DNA from: Boesenbergia rotunda
Lineage: Eukaryota > Streptophyta > Magnoliopsida > Zingiberales > Zingiberaceae
Direction of reading: 5' to 3'
Assembly (NCBI GenBank): GCA_024364735.1
Contig: JAGFNQ010005192.1
Coordinates: 336,440 to 400,439 of the forward strand
Length of the DNA: 64,000 nt
Of the stretch, positions 31,378 through 43,255 are shown piece by piece. The notes below the pieces were generated by a model. The model saw only the letters and a list, made by a program, of their open reading frames with translations, was not told where the DNA came from and made no database searches. Within the stretch, counting starts at the first letter, position 1, and each line of letters starts with the position of its first letter. The position numbers and the translations under genes were made by a program.

Positions 31378-34357
31378 GTAGAGTAGAATGCATAGGAGTC
31401 CTTGTAAATACATTGTTACTTCTTTTTGCACTTTTCTTGCATGAGTAGAAATAAAAGTATCCCTTTAGGTTTTCTCCATAGCATTTTAGAGTCTTTTAGA
31501 AAATAAATTAAATTTGGTTGTCAAAACTTAGGATTTGAGTTCATGGATGAAATCTTGGATGCTTGAGTACTACTTTGCTTTAAATTCTTAATTGATGACT
31601 TGAGATGAATGGTTTTTACCTAGTGAGATTAGCCTTATTTGTGACACACATGTTATTGAACTCTAGAACTTGCTTAGTTTCTTTTAAAACCATATTTCGT
31701 TGATTGGATCACATTTATGAAGACTAATCCTATTGTTTCCATTTTTCCATGATCATACTTGATGCATACTCTTCTTGAATTGTCTTTCTTTATTCCTAAT
31801 CTTAACCCCAATTTTTCTATGGATTTGTTTGCTTGGGGATGTTTTCTTGATGTTATTTTGCCCGAGACGGACAAAGTTTTAAGTGTGGGGGAGTGATTGG
31901 TGATTTGGGAGCAAATTTTTATCAAGGATGTATCTCAACTAGAAAAAAAAAAAATTTTTTTTGGTGTCAAGAATGATGCAAGAGAGGTGGAAGCAATTGG
32001 AGTTTGAGATTCTTCATTACATGTTGAAGACCCAAGTGGCACGCAAGGAAGAAACAAAGGAAGAAATCTGTGCCAAGTTAAAATGTGCAGAAATTGGTTA
32101 ACTTGAAGCTGAAATTGCTGCCGATGCTAGAAATGAAGACAATCTGGATTGAATTCTGGAAATGAGGCTGAGTGAAGACTAATACAAGCTGAGAAAAATC
32201 TGGAACATGGCAGAAATTTGTGCCAAATCAGAGGAAAGAAGGAAAATCTGGGCAGTGAAGTGAAGCTGAGAAAATCTGAGAAGAAGCTGAGAAGCAGGAG
32301 GAATTTAGAGCTGCTGAGAAGATATAAAAAAAAAGAAAACTGATCAGAATTGGAAGGAAGTGGCTGCTAGGACTTGTAAATCAAGACAGAAAATGCAGTG
32401 AAGGGCTGAAATTCGAGTCAGAATTGTTGAAGTGCAGCTGTGAGGATCAGAAATTGGTGGATTGCAACTAAACTGAGTTTCTTTACAGCTGAAATCTTAA
32501 TGATGCAAGGGCTGTAAAATCTGAATTGAAGTAGCAAAGTCTGTGCAGTGGTGAGGCTAGAATCCAGATGATTGCAAAAATCTGAAACTGCACTGCATTG
32601 CAAGCTGAACAGCTGAGAATTCAGAGCTGAATAACAAGGGTAGATGTTGAGATAAGTGGGCTGCGACTTATGGAATATCTTGAAGGATTGTTTGTGAAGG
32701 AATTGGAGAAATCAGATCTGGAAGTGAAGCTAAAATCTGTGCTGAATCTGTGCCAAAATCAGAAGATCAGAGATTTTTGTGCAGAAAATTTTTGTGCCAA
32801 AATAGAAAATGCAGTGAGACAATTTTTGTACCAAATTGAACTGAATTGGTTTGTTTAGCCACTGCTGATCAGAAGGAAATGGAGGTTAAGAGTTCAAATC
32901 CGAAAAAAAAATGTTTATGCCAAAGTCCAAGTGGCATACAGTGAGATTTGGAGTAGGAAGTTTAGAAGTGATAAAATTCAGAAACAACGTGTTACAATCT
33001 GAAGTTGCAGCTGAATTGATTTGAATTAAGAGTTGCACTACTGATTTCGAGTTTTGAATAGATCAGTAATCTGGAGAGAAAAAAAAAATAGGTCTTGCAG
33101 AAATGGTGTCAACTTCAAGCTAAATTCCTGCTTCCTAAGTTAGCAATGTGTAGCTGAGTTTGATCAGCACTTGTAAAGCAGTTTATTTAAAAGTTTGGCA
33201 GCCCAATTGCAAAGGAAAAGTGGACAAGTTGAAGAGAAATTTGAGAGAGACTTAGCTGCAACTTGAATCTGCAGCTGAAAAAAAAAGAGAAGAAATCTGC
33301 AGCTGGGAAATCTACACAGCATTGAGAACTTGAGATCTGCCGAGTGCTGATTTGGAGCTGCTAAAATGACAAAAGCTGAATGCAAAGTAAGCTGTAAGAT
33401 GCTAAAATCTGTTGAAGAAGTGTTGCTGAACATGTATTGGAAAAATTCAGAATTGAAATACAAGAAGGATTTAAAGTGTGATACCATAAAAACTTGTTTT
33501 GTATCAACTTGAAACTGAAATTGTGTGAGAAATCAGATTCTTGATTCTGAAAGATCTGCCGTGGATGCTGAACTTGAAACAGAAGGAGAAGAAAAGAAAA
33601 GAAAATCAGAAAAGAAGAAAGAAAAGACAAAGAAACAAGTGGCATCCAACTTGAGTTTTGGCACCATAATTAGTGACGATTTTTCTTATCCAAATCCAAG
33701 CTTTGCATCATTACATATTTGACCTTATTACAGAGAAAGGAAAAGAGGAAAAATCAGGGATGGAAGATGGAGAAGAAATTTGGCACGCAAGGTGGAAGTT
33801 GGCACATTGAGATCAAAAGGGCTTTATTCATCCAAGTCGGAGTAATTGTTCAAGATTAACTCCACCACATTTTTTGATATCATTATGAGGACTGAAAGAT
33901 GGGGCAAAGGAAACATCTTTAAGCACTCAAGTCTTCCACTTTACCCATTTGTCCATTTTCTTTGTTTTTATTCCATTTCTCACCATTTTCTATGCTTTTC
34001 ACTTGTTTTTGTAGATGTTGATCCTAATCATGATTAATGGTGGAGATTAGACAATAAGCAAGCCTATGGTAGTGCAAGAAGCATGTGTGTAAGAGTGAGC
34101 TCCACTTCCATCACCAAATTAGAACTTAAGAGAGAGCCACCAAAACTTCCCTTGAAAGGCTAGTGATTTAAATTCATCTCAATGACTCATGATTGATGAA
34201 AAGGCTAAGTTGTTGATTTAAGGACAAGATACTAATCCATAGAGCTTAGATTTATGAGAATTGACAACCCTAGATAATTTCTTTTCATTTGCTTCTAATT
34301 ATGCTTAAGAAAGCCTAAGGGATACATATTTAGTAGTTTCGCGAGACGCTCAAGCTT
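31378..34357 (+). other. Element I 3' internal region, purine-rich low-complexity sequence
   Basis: No credible gene. 31378-31880 is AT-rich and ends with a second AAGTGTGGGGGAG tract (31879-31892). From about 31960 to 33720 the plus strand is strongly purine-rich and built from recurring words such as GCTGAAAT, TGTGCCAAA, GCAGAAAT and ATCTGAGA, consistent with slippage-driven cryptic simplicity. Short ORFs on either strand here follow the composition. Confidence 0.65.
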
Positions 34358-34371
34358 AAGTGTGGGGGAGT
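34358..34371 (+). other. Element I polypurine tract
   Basis: AAGTGTGGGGGAGT lies immediately before the right LTR. Near-identical tracts occur at about 31191 (inside the ORF) and 31879. Confidence 0.85.
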
Positions 34372-37121
34372 TGATAAACACCATTTTATCGATTATTTTA
34401 ATTGCTTAAATCCATGTTTGACCCATGTTTTTATTGCTTAATTATGATTTTACCCTAGGTTTTGGAACTTTATCTTATTTTGGACTTAATTGCAAATTTA
34501 CATAATTTTTGGATTATTTGGCCACTAATTTTCTGATATATTTTTGTAGGCATCAAAGGTTCAAGGACCTAGGGCATACTGGGTCAAACTTGAGTCGGAT
34601 GTGAGCCGGATCGAATTATCAAGCCTACGATTAATCCGGGCCGTCCGATTCAAGAGCGGCTAGATCTGAGCCATCCGGGACGATCTGAAGCAATCCGAGC
34701 TAGGGTTAGGGTTGATCAAGCTCTATGATCAAGATCTGAAGGTTTCATCCCAATCAGAGCTAAATCAACCGTTGGATCAAGCAAGGAGAGTTCTAGAGCG
34801 TCCATTCACAGATAGAGTCGATCTGGACCATCCGTTGCATATCTGGAGGATCCGAGCTACCACAAGGCAGATCCTGACCCCAGATCATCATCATAAAAGT
34901 TTGGCTCAAATCAGATCAAGATCTACCGTTGGATTTCATCAAAGCAATCTGAGCCGTCCATTTGTTTCTATTTAATCAGAAATGCGCAGCTCCTTTCTCC
35001 TCGTCGCGTCTCCGCCGCTGTTCTTCGTTTTCTTCATTTTTTTTCTTCAGTTTCTTAGCTAGATTTCTCCATCCATGAGGCGCGGCCACTCAATCCATCA
35101 TCAAAGCAAGGGTTAGGTTAGTATGGAGAGTCTCAGTGAGGTTTCCGATTGAAGATTTGCTCAATAGAGAAGCTGCGCGAGGTCTCGGCAGTTTCACTAT
35201 CCGATTCCATTGAACTCAGCCGTGATCCACTTCCATTGCATCCGAGCTGACCAGAGGGGTTCCCTGGAAGGTCTCGGTCACTCCCCAATCAAGATCGCAA
35301 TCCACCACAGCAAGTTTGAAGGATTCGGAAGCTGATTTCAGTTTGAGCAGTGATATGATCAGATTCGGTAGCAGAGACATTTCCTGCTGATTTGCGGAGC
35401 TTGCGGGTCCGAGGTTCTCCCTTGATTGACGACCAAGGAGCTCTTGAATTGGAGAAGGGTTGAGGAGTAGTTTAGATCCTTAATTTCCCATGTTTTTAGC
35501 TGTAAACTTTACATTCTGCACTTGTTCTGTTTTTGCAGTTTAATACTAGCAACTTAGTTTCGATTTTTGAATTGTTTTAGCTCTAATTAGGATTTCAATT
35601 TGCAAGTAGTTAGCTAGTGAACTTGTTTAGTGGATAATTGAGTTTAATCTCAGTTTATTTCAGTTTAATGTCTTGCGTGCCAACTCCATAGCAGCGTGCC
35701 AGATTTAATTCTGCAGATTACTTTAGCTACAGTTTCTGAATTCGTATCAAGTAATCTTAGGTTTTCTTCAGTTTTTCTGCACTCTTGATTAGTGACTTAA
35801 GTTAAGTTGCAATTGTAGCTTAGGTTCTCAAATCTGTAAGTGCAGCCTTGTGTTCGATTGTTCAAGCATTGCATTTTTCATCACTGCATTCATGTCAGTT
35901 TTCTTGTCTCTGCACTTCTATTTCTGCAGTTTTGCTGCAGCTTACATTTGTTGTGTTGCATCAAATTCGTGGCATTAAAACTCTCCACTTAACTCTTGTT
36001 TACCTGCATATCAGTGTCTGCATGTATTGCCTGCAGAATTTCTGAAATTCTGTTTTCAATTTCTGCATTAATTGGTCTCTGAATTCACATCAGTTCTTAG
36101 TGTATCAGTCTTCATCTTGAATTCCTGAAGTGTGTCTCAAACTAGCTCTGGTTTTAGCTTATGAGTTTAGGTTGAAGCTGGGTTCATTTACAAAGAACTT
36201 AGCAATAAATTCTGCATCTTGTTTGTGCCAATTCCTTTCCTGCATTTGTCTTCCAATTTTGCCACCCAGATTTAATTCTGCAAACCTCAGCTTGATTCTG
36301 ATGAAGTTTGTATCGGTGAAGAGCTGAGTTGGAGTTCTCTTGCAGTCGGAAGAAGTTATTCAGTTTGAGTCTTGCATCTCATTTGCTGCTGCTTGCCAAT
36401 TCTGCATATATCCTGTTTTCTGCATTACAGTATCTGCAGTTCATTTCTGCACACACCAGAATTTGGCATTTTCTTCAGCTCAATTCTGAATATGTTGACT
36501 TGGATTCCTGCACTCCATTCAGTTTATGCATTTGTTTTTCCAGTTTCTGCCAGGTTTTTGAATCCATCAGCCATTCGTAATTGCTAGGTTGCAGCTTAAA
36601 CATTTAGTTTCAGCCATTGGCACATGGGTTCTCCTTTCATTGCATCAAGTTTATTTCAAATTCTGTACTTGATAGAAAGGGCAGCATGTCACTGAGTTCG
36701 ATTGTTTCCAGACATTGCGATAACTATTTATATTTATTTGCTTAGCGTTTGGGCTGCTATTAAAGTCAGATTCGTTTCCCAAATTTAGTGAAGTTGCCTT
36801 GGTTAAGTAGTTTTTCATTGGTAGATGCATTAATTGCAACACATTTGTTTAGTTCATCAGTGAAGTGACTTCCTTTTCATTCCTAATCACCTTCAGAACC
36901 CAAAATCTTTACTTGAAACCCAAAAACACAAACGACACCTAAATACAAGCGCGAATCCAACAACGTCAACTAGCCCCGAGAAAAATACGACCTGTGGCCC
37001 CTTTGCTACATTCTTATATTTTTGCTTGTAAAAGGGTTTCCAGCATTTCATTCATTGATATTTAAATTTGATGAGCCCATACATTTCGTGACAAATTAAT
37101 TAGTATATTTTGGGCCCGTCA
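34372..37121 (+). repeat. Element I right LTR, complete
   Basis: 2750 bp, from TGATAAACACC to GGGCCCGTCA, followed by the target duplication ATGCG. The second half (35503-36900) is pyrimidine-rich on the plus strand with many TTCTGCA words and no gene. The first 1131 bp are duplicated at 28078-29209. Confidence 0.88.
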
Positions 37122-37794
37122 ATGCGCGCTTATGATGTATGTATGTGGTACAAGCCGGGGACCCCCCAATGATGATACGATGATTTTTAAGTATTTAAAA
37201 TTATGATTTTAAAAGTTAAGCATCCTTATGTATATGCATTCCATACTTTATACTGCTTGCTTAGAAACTGTGATGTTTAGTATGCTATGATGAACTCATG
37301 CTTATGATTTATTATGGGTACATGTTGTATGCTTTCGTATGGATTTTGCGAGTAGGACCGGATCCTTACTAAGCTTTTATGCGTACTAGTTATGTGTTGT
37401 CTTATGCTGCAGATAAAAGTAAGGAACACTTGAACTAAAGGAAGAGGCAGGAAGGCTGAAGATGTGTGGGGTGGTGGCTCGGGAAAGAAATATTTCTATA
37501 TCTACTTTATCATGTTTATGTTTATGTTTCCTTGACAATAAGTGTTAGTGATTAGGATTGACATGGCATGATAGTGGTTACCCTTGGAGGTCTCTTATAC
37601 TTGATTATGTTCTGAGTTACATTACTAGTGAACTTATCATGTTATAGAATGACTTAATAGTTAAACAAGCATGCTCAGTCCTTAGCCCTTGCATTGTTGT
37701 TTTAATGCCATGCTAGAAGATAGAAAAAATATTATTATATGATTGACTATTACGTAACCCCGCCCCGAGAGTAGATATAAGGGTGGGCGTTACA
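37122..37794. repeat. Right piece of solo LTR H
   Basis: It starts with element I's target duplication ATGCG (37122-37126) and continues the LTR to GGGCGTTACA. It closely matches J 12880-13560. Confidence 0.85.
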
Positions 37795-39288
37795 TTCTTA
37801 GCTATGAAGGTAGGTAATTATACCGATTACATATCACATATATGTAACTATCACTTTATGCTATCAACTAATTGAATGTTTGCATAAATCATTGGGTTGT
37901 TAACTCGTTAACAAGTATGCATCAATATACATAGCACCCAACTGCACCTCTCTTTGCATCGACCTTGGCTGTGGCACAACAAATCGATGTTCCAAGCTTA
38001 AGGCTGACCCATTAATCAAGAAATTGTTTTAATATGGTTGGAGCTCATTCAACCGTTTAGTCAGGCTTGGATGTGTCCAACAACCAAAACTAAGGATTGA
38101 CCTCTGACTCCAACTACATTATTCATTAACTAATTCCATGGTTTGAACATGTTGAGGTTCAAGCTGGGCATGGATGTGTCCATCAACCCAAACGAGAAAC
38201 AAAACTCCGATTCTAACCATATTAATGGAAGGTGTTGGCCTTAATATTTTGTAAGGGGTTTTGGGTCTCATCTTTTCTAAGCACATTCATGACATATAAT
38301 CATGTCATGACTAACGATTTCCTTAATAAAGTATATATGTGACTTAATTTATCAAGTCTCATTAATTGGATTAGGAACCAGATTTCCTAATTCTAATTTC
38401 ATACTTTATTGAAGGAATTGTTTTGGGAAACAATTTCCTAAATTGTCATAATCAATTTCGGAAATAATATGTTTAAGACTTTGATTTCTCTAAATCAAAA
38501 CTTATTAAATTAAGAGACAATTCCCTTAATTCAACCACATATTATTTTCATGAAAATCTCATTTAAGAAACTCTATAGGAAACTATTTTCCTAATTAATT
38601 TTGGAGACAACAATATGTAAGAGCATCACCTCTTAAAACATATTTTATTCATGGATTTAATTAATTACAACAAATCGTTTTCTAAGGGTGGCTCCCTGAG
38701 GCTCAGATACCCAAAGAAAAGCAATTTGTCGTAAATCCAATTTGGTCCGCTTCGGAACCGCAACCAAATTAAACATGACAATTTCATTTAAAATTGGGAA
38801 ATTAAATTACAACAACTAACTTTAAATTGGACGGCTCCCCGAGGCTCAATCCAAAATAAAGAATTTTGTTGTCAATTTAAAAACCAATTCAAATTAAATT
38901 GTCAATTAATTGTCCATAAATTTGTCTAGACTTTCTTGAAAGAAAGTGCCCAAAATTGCGAGATTTCATAATAGGTTTTCAGAATAATTGTAAGTTTCTG
39001 GTACAAAGAAAACTTATATATTTCCAAAATTAGAAAATTTCTAAAATTGAAAATTTTCCAAAATTTGAAAGTTTCCAAGGATGGGAAGTTTTCACAATTA
39101 TTATAAAATTTCAGAAACTAGAAAATTTCAAAAGTTTGTGAAATTTCATGAGGATTTCCAAACTTTGGAATTCCTAAATCTAAAATTTATTATAATTGGA
39201 AAGTTTCCATAATTGAAAAAATTTCCAAAATTGAGATCATGACAAAGTTTTCCGCAAAACAATTTTATGATTATGTCGAACACTAACC
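37795..39288 (-). other. Element F leader, LTR-proximal part
   Basis: It begins with the target duplication TTCTT and resembles G 50830-52340 in reverse. It includes three recurring GGCTCCCCGAGGCTC-type phrases (about 38690, 38826 and a diverged one between) and AT-rich stretches with repeated TTTCCAAAATT words (39000-39240). No gene. Confidence 0.85.
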
Positions 39289-39301
39289 GGCTCTGATACC
39301 A
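39289..39301 (-). other. Element F primer binding site
   Basis: GGCTCTGATACCA on the plus strand is the reverse complement of TGGTATCAGAGCC, two bases from the 5' LTR end. Confidence 0.93.
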
Positions 39302-39302
39302 C

Positions 39303-41566
39303 TGTTGGGACCGGGTGCATGTTGACAAGGATACGGGTTCATAATATTTTAAAATTTTACGTGCAGCGGAAGAATTAACATAAAATAATTTCACAAATTA
39401 TTTTAACCACGTATCTAGCATGCGACCTTATGATGTGTCGACGTAATCATAAATTAAAACATTGCGGAAAAGTAAACTAATTTACTTTGTACCTCGCGTA
39501 ACTCAAAGAAAAGGGACGAGATCCAACCGTAGCGTCCCTTGGAAGCTTCGCCTCTATTCGCGTCCACGCCGAGTTCTCTTCGGGATGACTTCGCAAAGTC
39601 ACGAGTTTTGTGCCGACGAGAACTACTAGATTCTCTAAAGGCACAACTAGAAGAACAAGAGAAAAGAATGGAAACTAACCAACAAGAAACGGAATCTAAA
39701 TTCTGAGAAGGAAGGAGATGTGATCTGCTTCTTCTTCTCCGAGGTCCACTTGGTGGATGAAGCTCACGCCCACCTTGGGAGTTATGCCGGCCCTAGGGGA
39801 GGAGAGAGAGCCAGCCCTAGAGAGAGAGGGGTGCCGACCCTAGAGAGAGAGAGAGGCGTGTAGAGAGAGAGAGAGCAACTAATCTCTTGATTAATTGATT
39901 AGGAATTCAAGGCTTGCCTTTGGTTCCTTATATAGTTGCTTCTCCCTTGCCAAGTCTCTCTCTTAACGGAATTAACGGAATTAATTTTCATAAGAAATTT
40001 ATCTTATAATCTTTCTTATGAATAATTCTGTTATGCCTAGTTTTATTATAACTAACTTTATAATAAAACAAATACTTCTCTCCTTTAATTATGGAATAAA
40101 TTTTATAAGAAATTTATAAACTTTCTTATTATGAAAAAATCAATTCATAATTGATTTTATAAAATTAAAATAAATTATTCCATGGATCATTTTAATTTCC
40201 ATAAAAAGAATAAATTTCTATAAATTTATTTATATAAATTTCTTTATACAAATTTATTTATCCATAATTTATAAAACAAATCGCGCTAGATTTACTTTAT
40301 TAATTAAACCAAATAAATTGGTTTCTTCCCCTTGTTGTGGCCGGCCAAACCAAAGGGGGTTAACACCCTCTTTGGCCGGCCAAACTGAGCCGAACCGATC
40401 GCGAATTAAACTCATTTAATTCGCCCAATAAGCCTTCAAAAGACTTAGCCATTTTAAGTTTCTGTTGCGCCTCTGATTAACTCAGATTCGACTTATTTCT
40501 CTTGATTGGAAAATCTAATTTTCAACTCGTTTTAAATCCCTCGGATTACTCGTAGTGCGTGTGACTAAATAGGCTTTCGATTTATGTTGGCCGTCTATAA
40601 TTAACCAATTATAGAACGGTCATGAGTGGCACCTAGTAGTACATCATGACCCCCAATTAATCGAAAGATCAACGGTTTGACCTCAGAAGTAATTCCGAAA
40701 CCCTTCAGCAGCTGTAATGAATCGTGCCCCATTCCCTTCACCATCTTATACCACTTGGTTCAGGACACGGTCTATTTGTGTCAGTGCCCACTAGGCTGAC
40801 TACGTCACACCTAGCCCAATTAGTGTCTTTCTCGTCCTTTGGATTTCTAATTACTCTCATGTATTTAAGAGACTCGCACTCTAAACATGATATGCTCTGG
40901 CCAGAGGCTTTGAGTAACAATCTGACGATAGGCCTGGGTATACATCTCCTCGCAAGGAGTGGTGAATCCTTTGTAGGTTGTTCAAACATCTTCGGGCACT
41001 TCGGCTTATACCCAATCATCCTGGGTCCACACCTCCTTGGAGATGCTTGCTTAAGATGTTAAAGTATAAGTCTCCATGACCAAGATGACTTGAACACCGC
41101 AAGTCAAAGGAACATCGCACTTAAGCTGCAGTAATAACTTCAGTGACATATCTTTATAGATTACCATATGAAGTTTTACAGCTAGTCACTCCAATGAACT
41201 AGTTCCCTTAACTAGCATCCATGTTTATCTCCGGACATCCTAATGTCACCAGCCAGTGAGAATCAGCTGATTAGAGAATAACCCATGCTAGTCTTAACAT
41301 AATTGATAGTGTCCGTATTTATCAATTCATCGACTAGGGATTTTTCCAATACTTCACATTTGCACATTTAGAGATAATCAGTAGTTGTGATCCCATCACA
41401 AATTCTCTTATGCTGTGAATTGTATTGCGGACATTCAGTAGATGAGTTTAAGATCCCAATCAAATACACAAACATGTATACTCAAACAGTGAATTATCAT
41501 TTATTAAAATAAATGTTTACAACCATAAGGCGATTGCCTTAGGACACTTCTCTCATATCACTAACA
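39303..41566 (-). repeat. Element F 5' LTR
   Basis: 2264 bp, matching 19600-21853 with scattered substitutions and a 9-bp duplication of TTAACGGAA near 39970. It is followed by the target duplication GCCTC at 41567-41571. Confidence 0.94.
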
Positions 41567-41633
41567 GCCTCTTCCCGAATCAGAGTTTACATCCTTAAGA
41601 AGAGGCCTTGGTATGTGTTTTGTAGAAGTCTAG
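41567..41633 (+). pseudogene. Element D pol C-terminal tail
   Basis: This continues the FTKPL motif interrupted at 19599: PLPESEFTSLRRGLGMC followed by a stop at 41631-41633. The equivalent end in element E is PLPENEFSFLRRELGMC. The first five bases are F's target duplication. Confidence 0.88.
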
Positions 41634-42618
41634 GATGAACCTTGGGGTAATAGATTGGGAAAAGTGTGCTTGATCCATTATAATGATACAATTGGTTCAC
41701 TTGTGCTTGTGGCATAGTGTTGAATCATTAAAAGTATTAAAATATGAAAACTAGACCAACCATGAGGATGACAAGTGTTTAATCAATGAACACTTTGCCC
41801 AAAGATCATGGTTGGACATTTTAAACATTTGAAAACCATTTCATGTCTTATATGTTTTGCCATAAGCCTAGAAGCTATATGAATTCAAAATTAGGTTGAG
41901 ATTTTGATACAAACTTTGTGGTTTTTCAAGAAATTTGGACATTGGTCAAAAGTCAAGTATGTTTGAAATTTTATATGGACTGATATTTTTCCTTGATAAA
42001 GTATATTATTTCAAACATGCCTGTAAATTTGTATAATTTTTGGATTTTCTGGAATTTTTGGGAGGTTTCTAAAATTCGGCTCAGAAGCTGAAACTTGCCA
42101 CTGACAGAGTATCAGTCGACTGCCCATTTGGGCAGTCGACTGGCACGTCTGGTTTCAGTTGCTGAACTATTTTTCAGAAATCGATTTTTCTCTCATTTGA
42201 TGCCATGGATTAGGGTTGCTTGAGGCATTAGTTTTGTTGGTGTCAAAGGGGGAGAATGAGTGGTTTAAGTTAGATTTTTGGCTTAAAATGGGTGGTTTAA
42301 GTTAGTTGTTTAACTTAAATCTTGGAGTATGATTGAAAATTGAAAATGGATAAAGGCATAAGTTAAGGGGGAGGGTACCTCTTAGGTTTTACTATGTCTT
42401 ATACTCTTAATTGTTGTTGCTTGTTGTTAAGTTAGGTTTGGAACTTAACTTAGATTATGAGTAGAATTGAAAATGGGAGAAGACATGGATTAAGGGGGAG
42501 GTTACCTCTTAGGTTTTGATATGTCTTATGTTTTTCAATTGCTACTGTTATTTACTTTATTGACTGATATTTTATCCCTAAACATAAATATATTGCCACA
42601 CATCAAAAAGGGGGAGAT
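41634..42618 (+). other. Element D 3' internal region with several polypurine tracts
   Basis: About 1 kb without a gene. It holds a CAGTCGACTGCCC/GGGCAGTCGACTG inverted repeat at about 42118-42143 and at least four AAGGGGGAG-type tracts at about 42245, 42366, 42492 and 42606-42618, the last adjoining the 3' LTR. Multiple polypurine tracts are a described Sirevirus feature. An env-position ORF as in E is absent. Confidence 0.8.
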
Positions 42619-43098
42619 TATTGAGGCAATCGACCCAAGAATGATCGGAAAGATCATGGTTATGATGTGTGTGCCAATAAGTTTAAGGGTAGGGTGTTGT
42701 GTTGTATTTAATATGTGTTATTGAGTTTGCAGGACTTGGAGAATCACACTTGGAAAACATATCCGATGGATGAGAGCCGAGGGAGGAGAGCTCCAAGGGC
42801 AAGCCGGGAAGTGGACTTCAAGGACACACGTGAAGGGTGGCATGGAGGCAAGCCAAGGAAGGCTTGTGTGCACATCCGAGGGACGATAGCCAGAGGAAGA
42901 AGACTTCAAGGGGCGAGCCAAGGGAGCACACCTGAAGGCATACGTGAAGGAGAGTGTTTTGAGAGGTTGTAAGTGAGAATAGAGGTTGGGCAGTCGAGGG
43001 CAGTCGACTGCCAAAACTCATAGAGAGTTTACAGCTTCGGACCAGTCGACTGCCTATTTGGCAGTCGACTGGTAACCCCCCAAAACTAGCCGTTGGCT
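42619..43098 (+). repeat. Element D 3' LTR, truncated
   Basis: It matches the first half of the 5' LTR (13918 to about 14400) and then stops in the sequence CGTTGGCT. About 440 bp of its right end are missing. It joins directly to the duplicated K segment at 43099. Confidence 0.87.
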
Positions 43099-43255
43099 AG
43101 CCTATATCCTATCAAGAACCTGTGATGAGCCCAGATTCTGAGAAATGGCTAGAAGCCATGAAGTCTGAAATGGAATCCATGTACACTAACCAAGTATGAA
43201 CTTTGGTTGATCTGCTTGAGGGAATTAAACCCATTAGGTGTAAGTCGGTCTTTAA
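43099..43255 (+). repeat. 157-bp duplicated K segment, right copy
   Basis: The partner is 13761-13917. It differs at about five positions (roughly 3%). It lies directly against the truncated 3' LTR of D. Confidence 0.9.

Larger units (their letters stand above)
28078..37121 (+). mobile_element. Element I: Ty3-like LTR element with large ORF, 5' LTR cut short
   Basis: Ends TGATAAGCACC...GGGCCCGTCA, with TSD ATGCG (28073-28077 and 37122-37126). The right LTR (34372-37121, 2750 bp) is complete and preceded by a polypurine tract AGTGTGGGGGAGT. The left LTR is represented only by its first 1132 bp (28078-29209), joined directly to a sequence with an ORF starting 14 bases later. No primer site, protease, RT or integrase is present. 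The AAGTGTGGGGGAG tract and long LTRs suggest the Tat/Athila side of Ty3, which is an inference. The two LTR segments differ by only about six substitutions, so the insertion is young. Confidence 0.8.
25844..37794. mobile_element. Element H: solo LTR of J's family, split by element I
   Basis: It begins TGTAACGCCCC at 25844 and ends GGGCGTTACA at 37794, with TSD TTCTT (25839-25843 and 37795-37799). Without element I it is a single LTR of about 2.9 kb with no internal region. It is the same family and orientation as J. Confidence 0.87.
19600..41566 (-). mobile_element. Element F: reverse-strand Ty1/copia element, split by solo LTR H
   Basis: The LTRs are 19600-21853 (3' LTR) and 39303-41566 (5' LTR), with TSD GCCTC at 19595-19599 and 41567-41571. 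The primer site is at 39289-39301 and the polypurine tract at 21854-21864. All domains read on the minus strand. It is the same family as element G, with similar LTRs and about 2 kb of matching leader. It is defective through small deletions and frameshifts. Solo LTR H, with element I inside, interrupts its leader at 25843. Confidence 0.94.
13918..43098 (+). mobile_element. Element D: degenerate Sirevirus-like copia element
   Basis: 5' LTR 13918-14838, primer site 14841, gag from 14897, protease-pol to 19599, pol tail 41567-41633, polypurine tracts to 42618 and a truncated 3' LTR 42619-43098. Its Gag (MAFQEGYSTARPLFFDG start, Lys/Ser-rich middle, coiled-coil tail) and its pol sequence (RRLGH, DACQ-GKQ, YGLKQAPRAWYE) are of the Sirevirus (Maximus/SIRE) type. 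The repeated GGGGGAG tracts before the 3' LTR are a feature described for Sireviruses. No env-position ORF remains in the roughly 1 kb after pol. It is split by element F at 19599. Confidence 0.88.
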
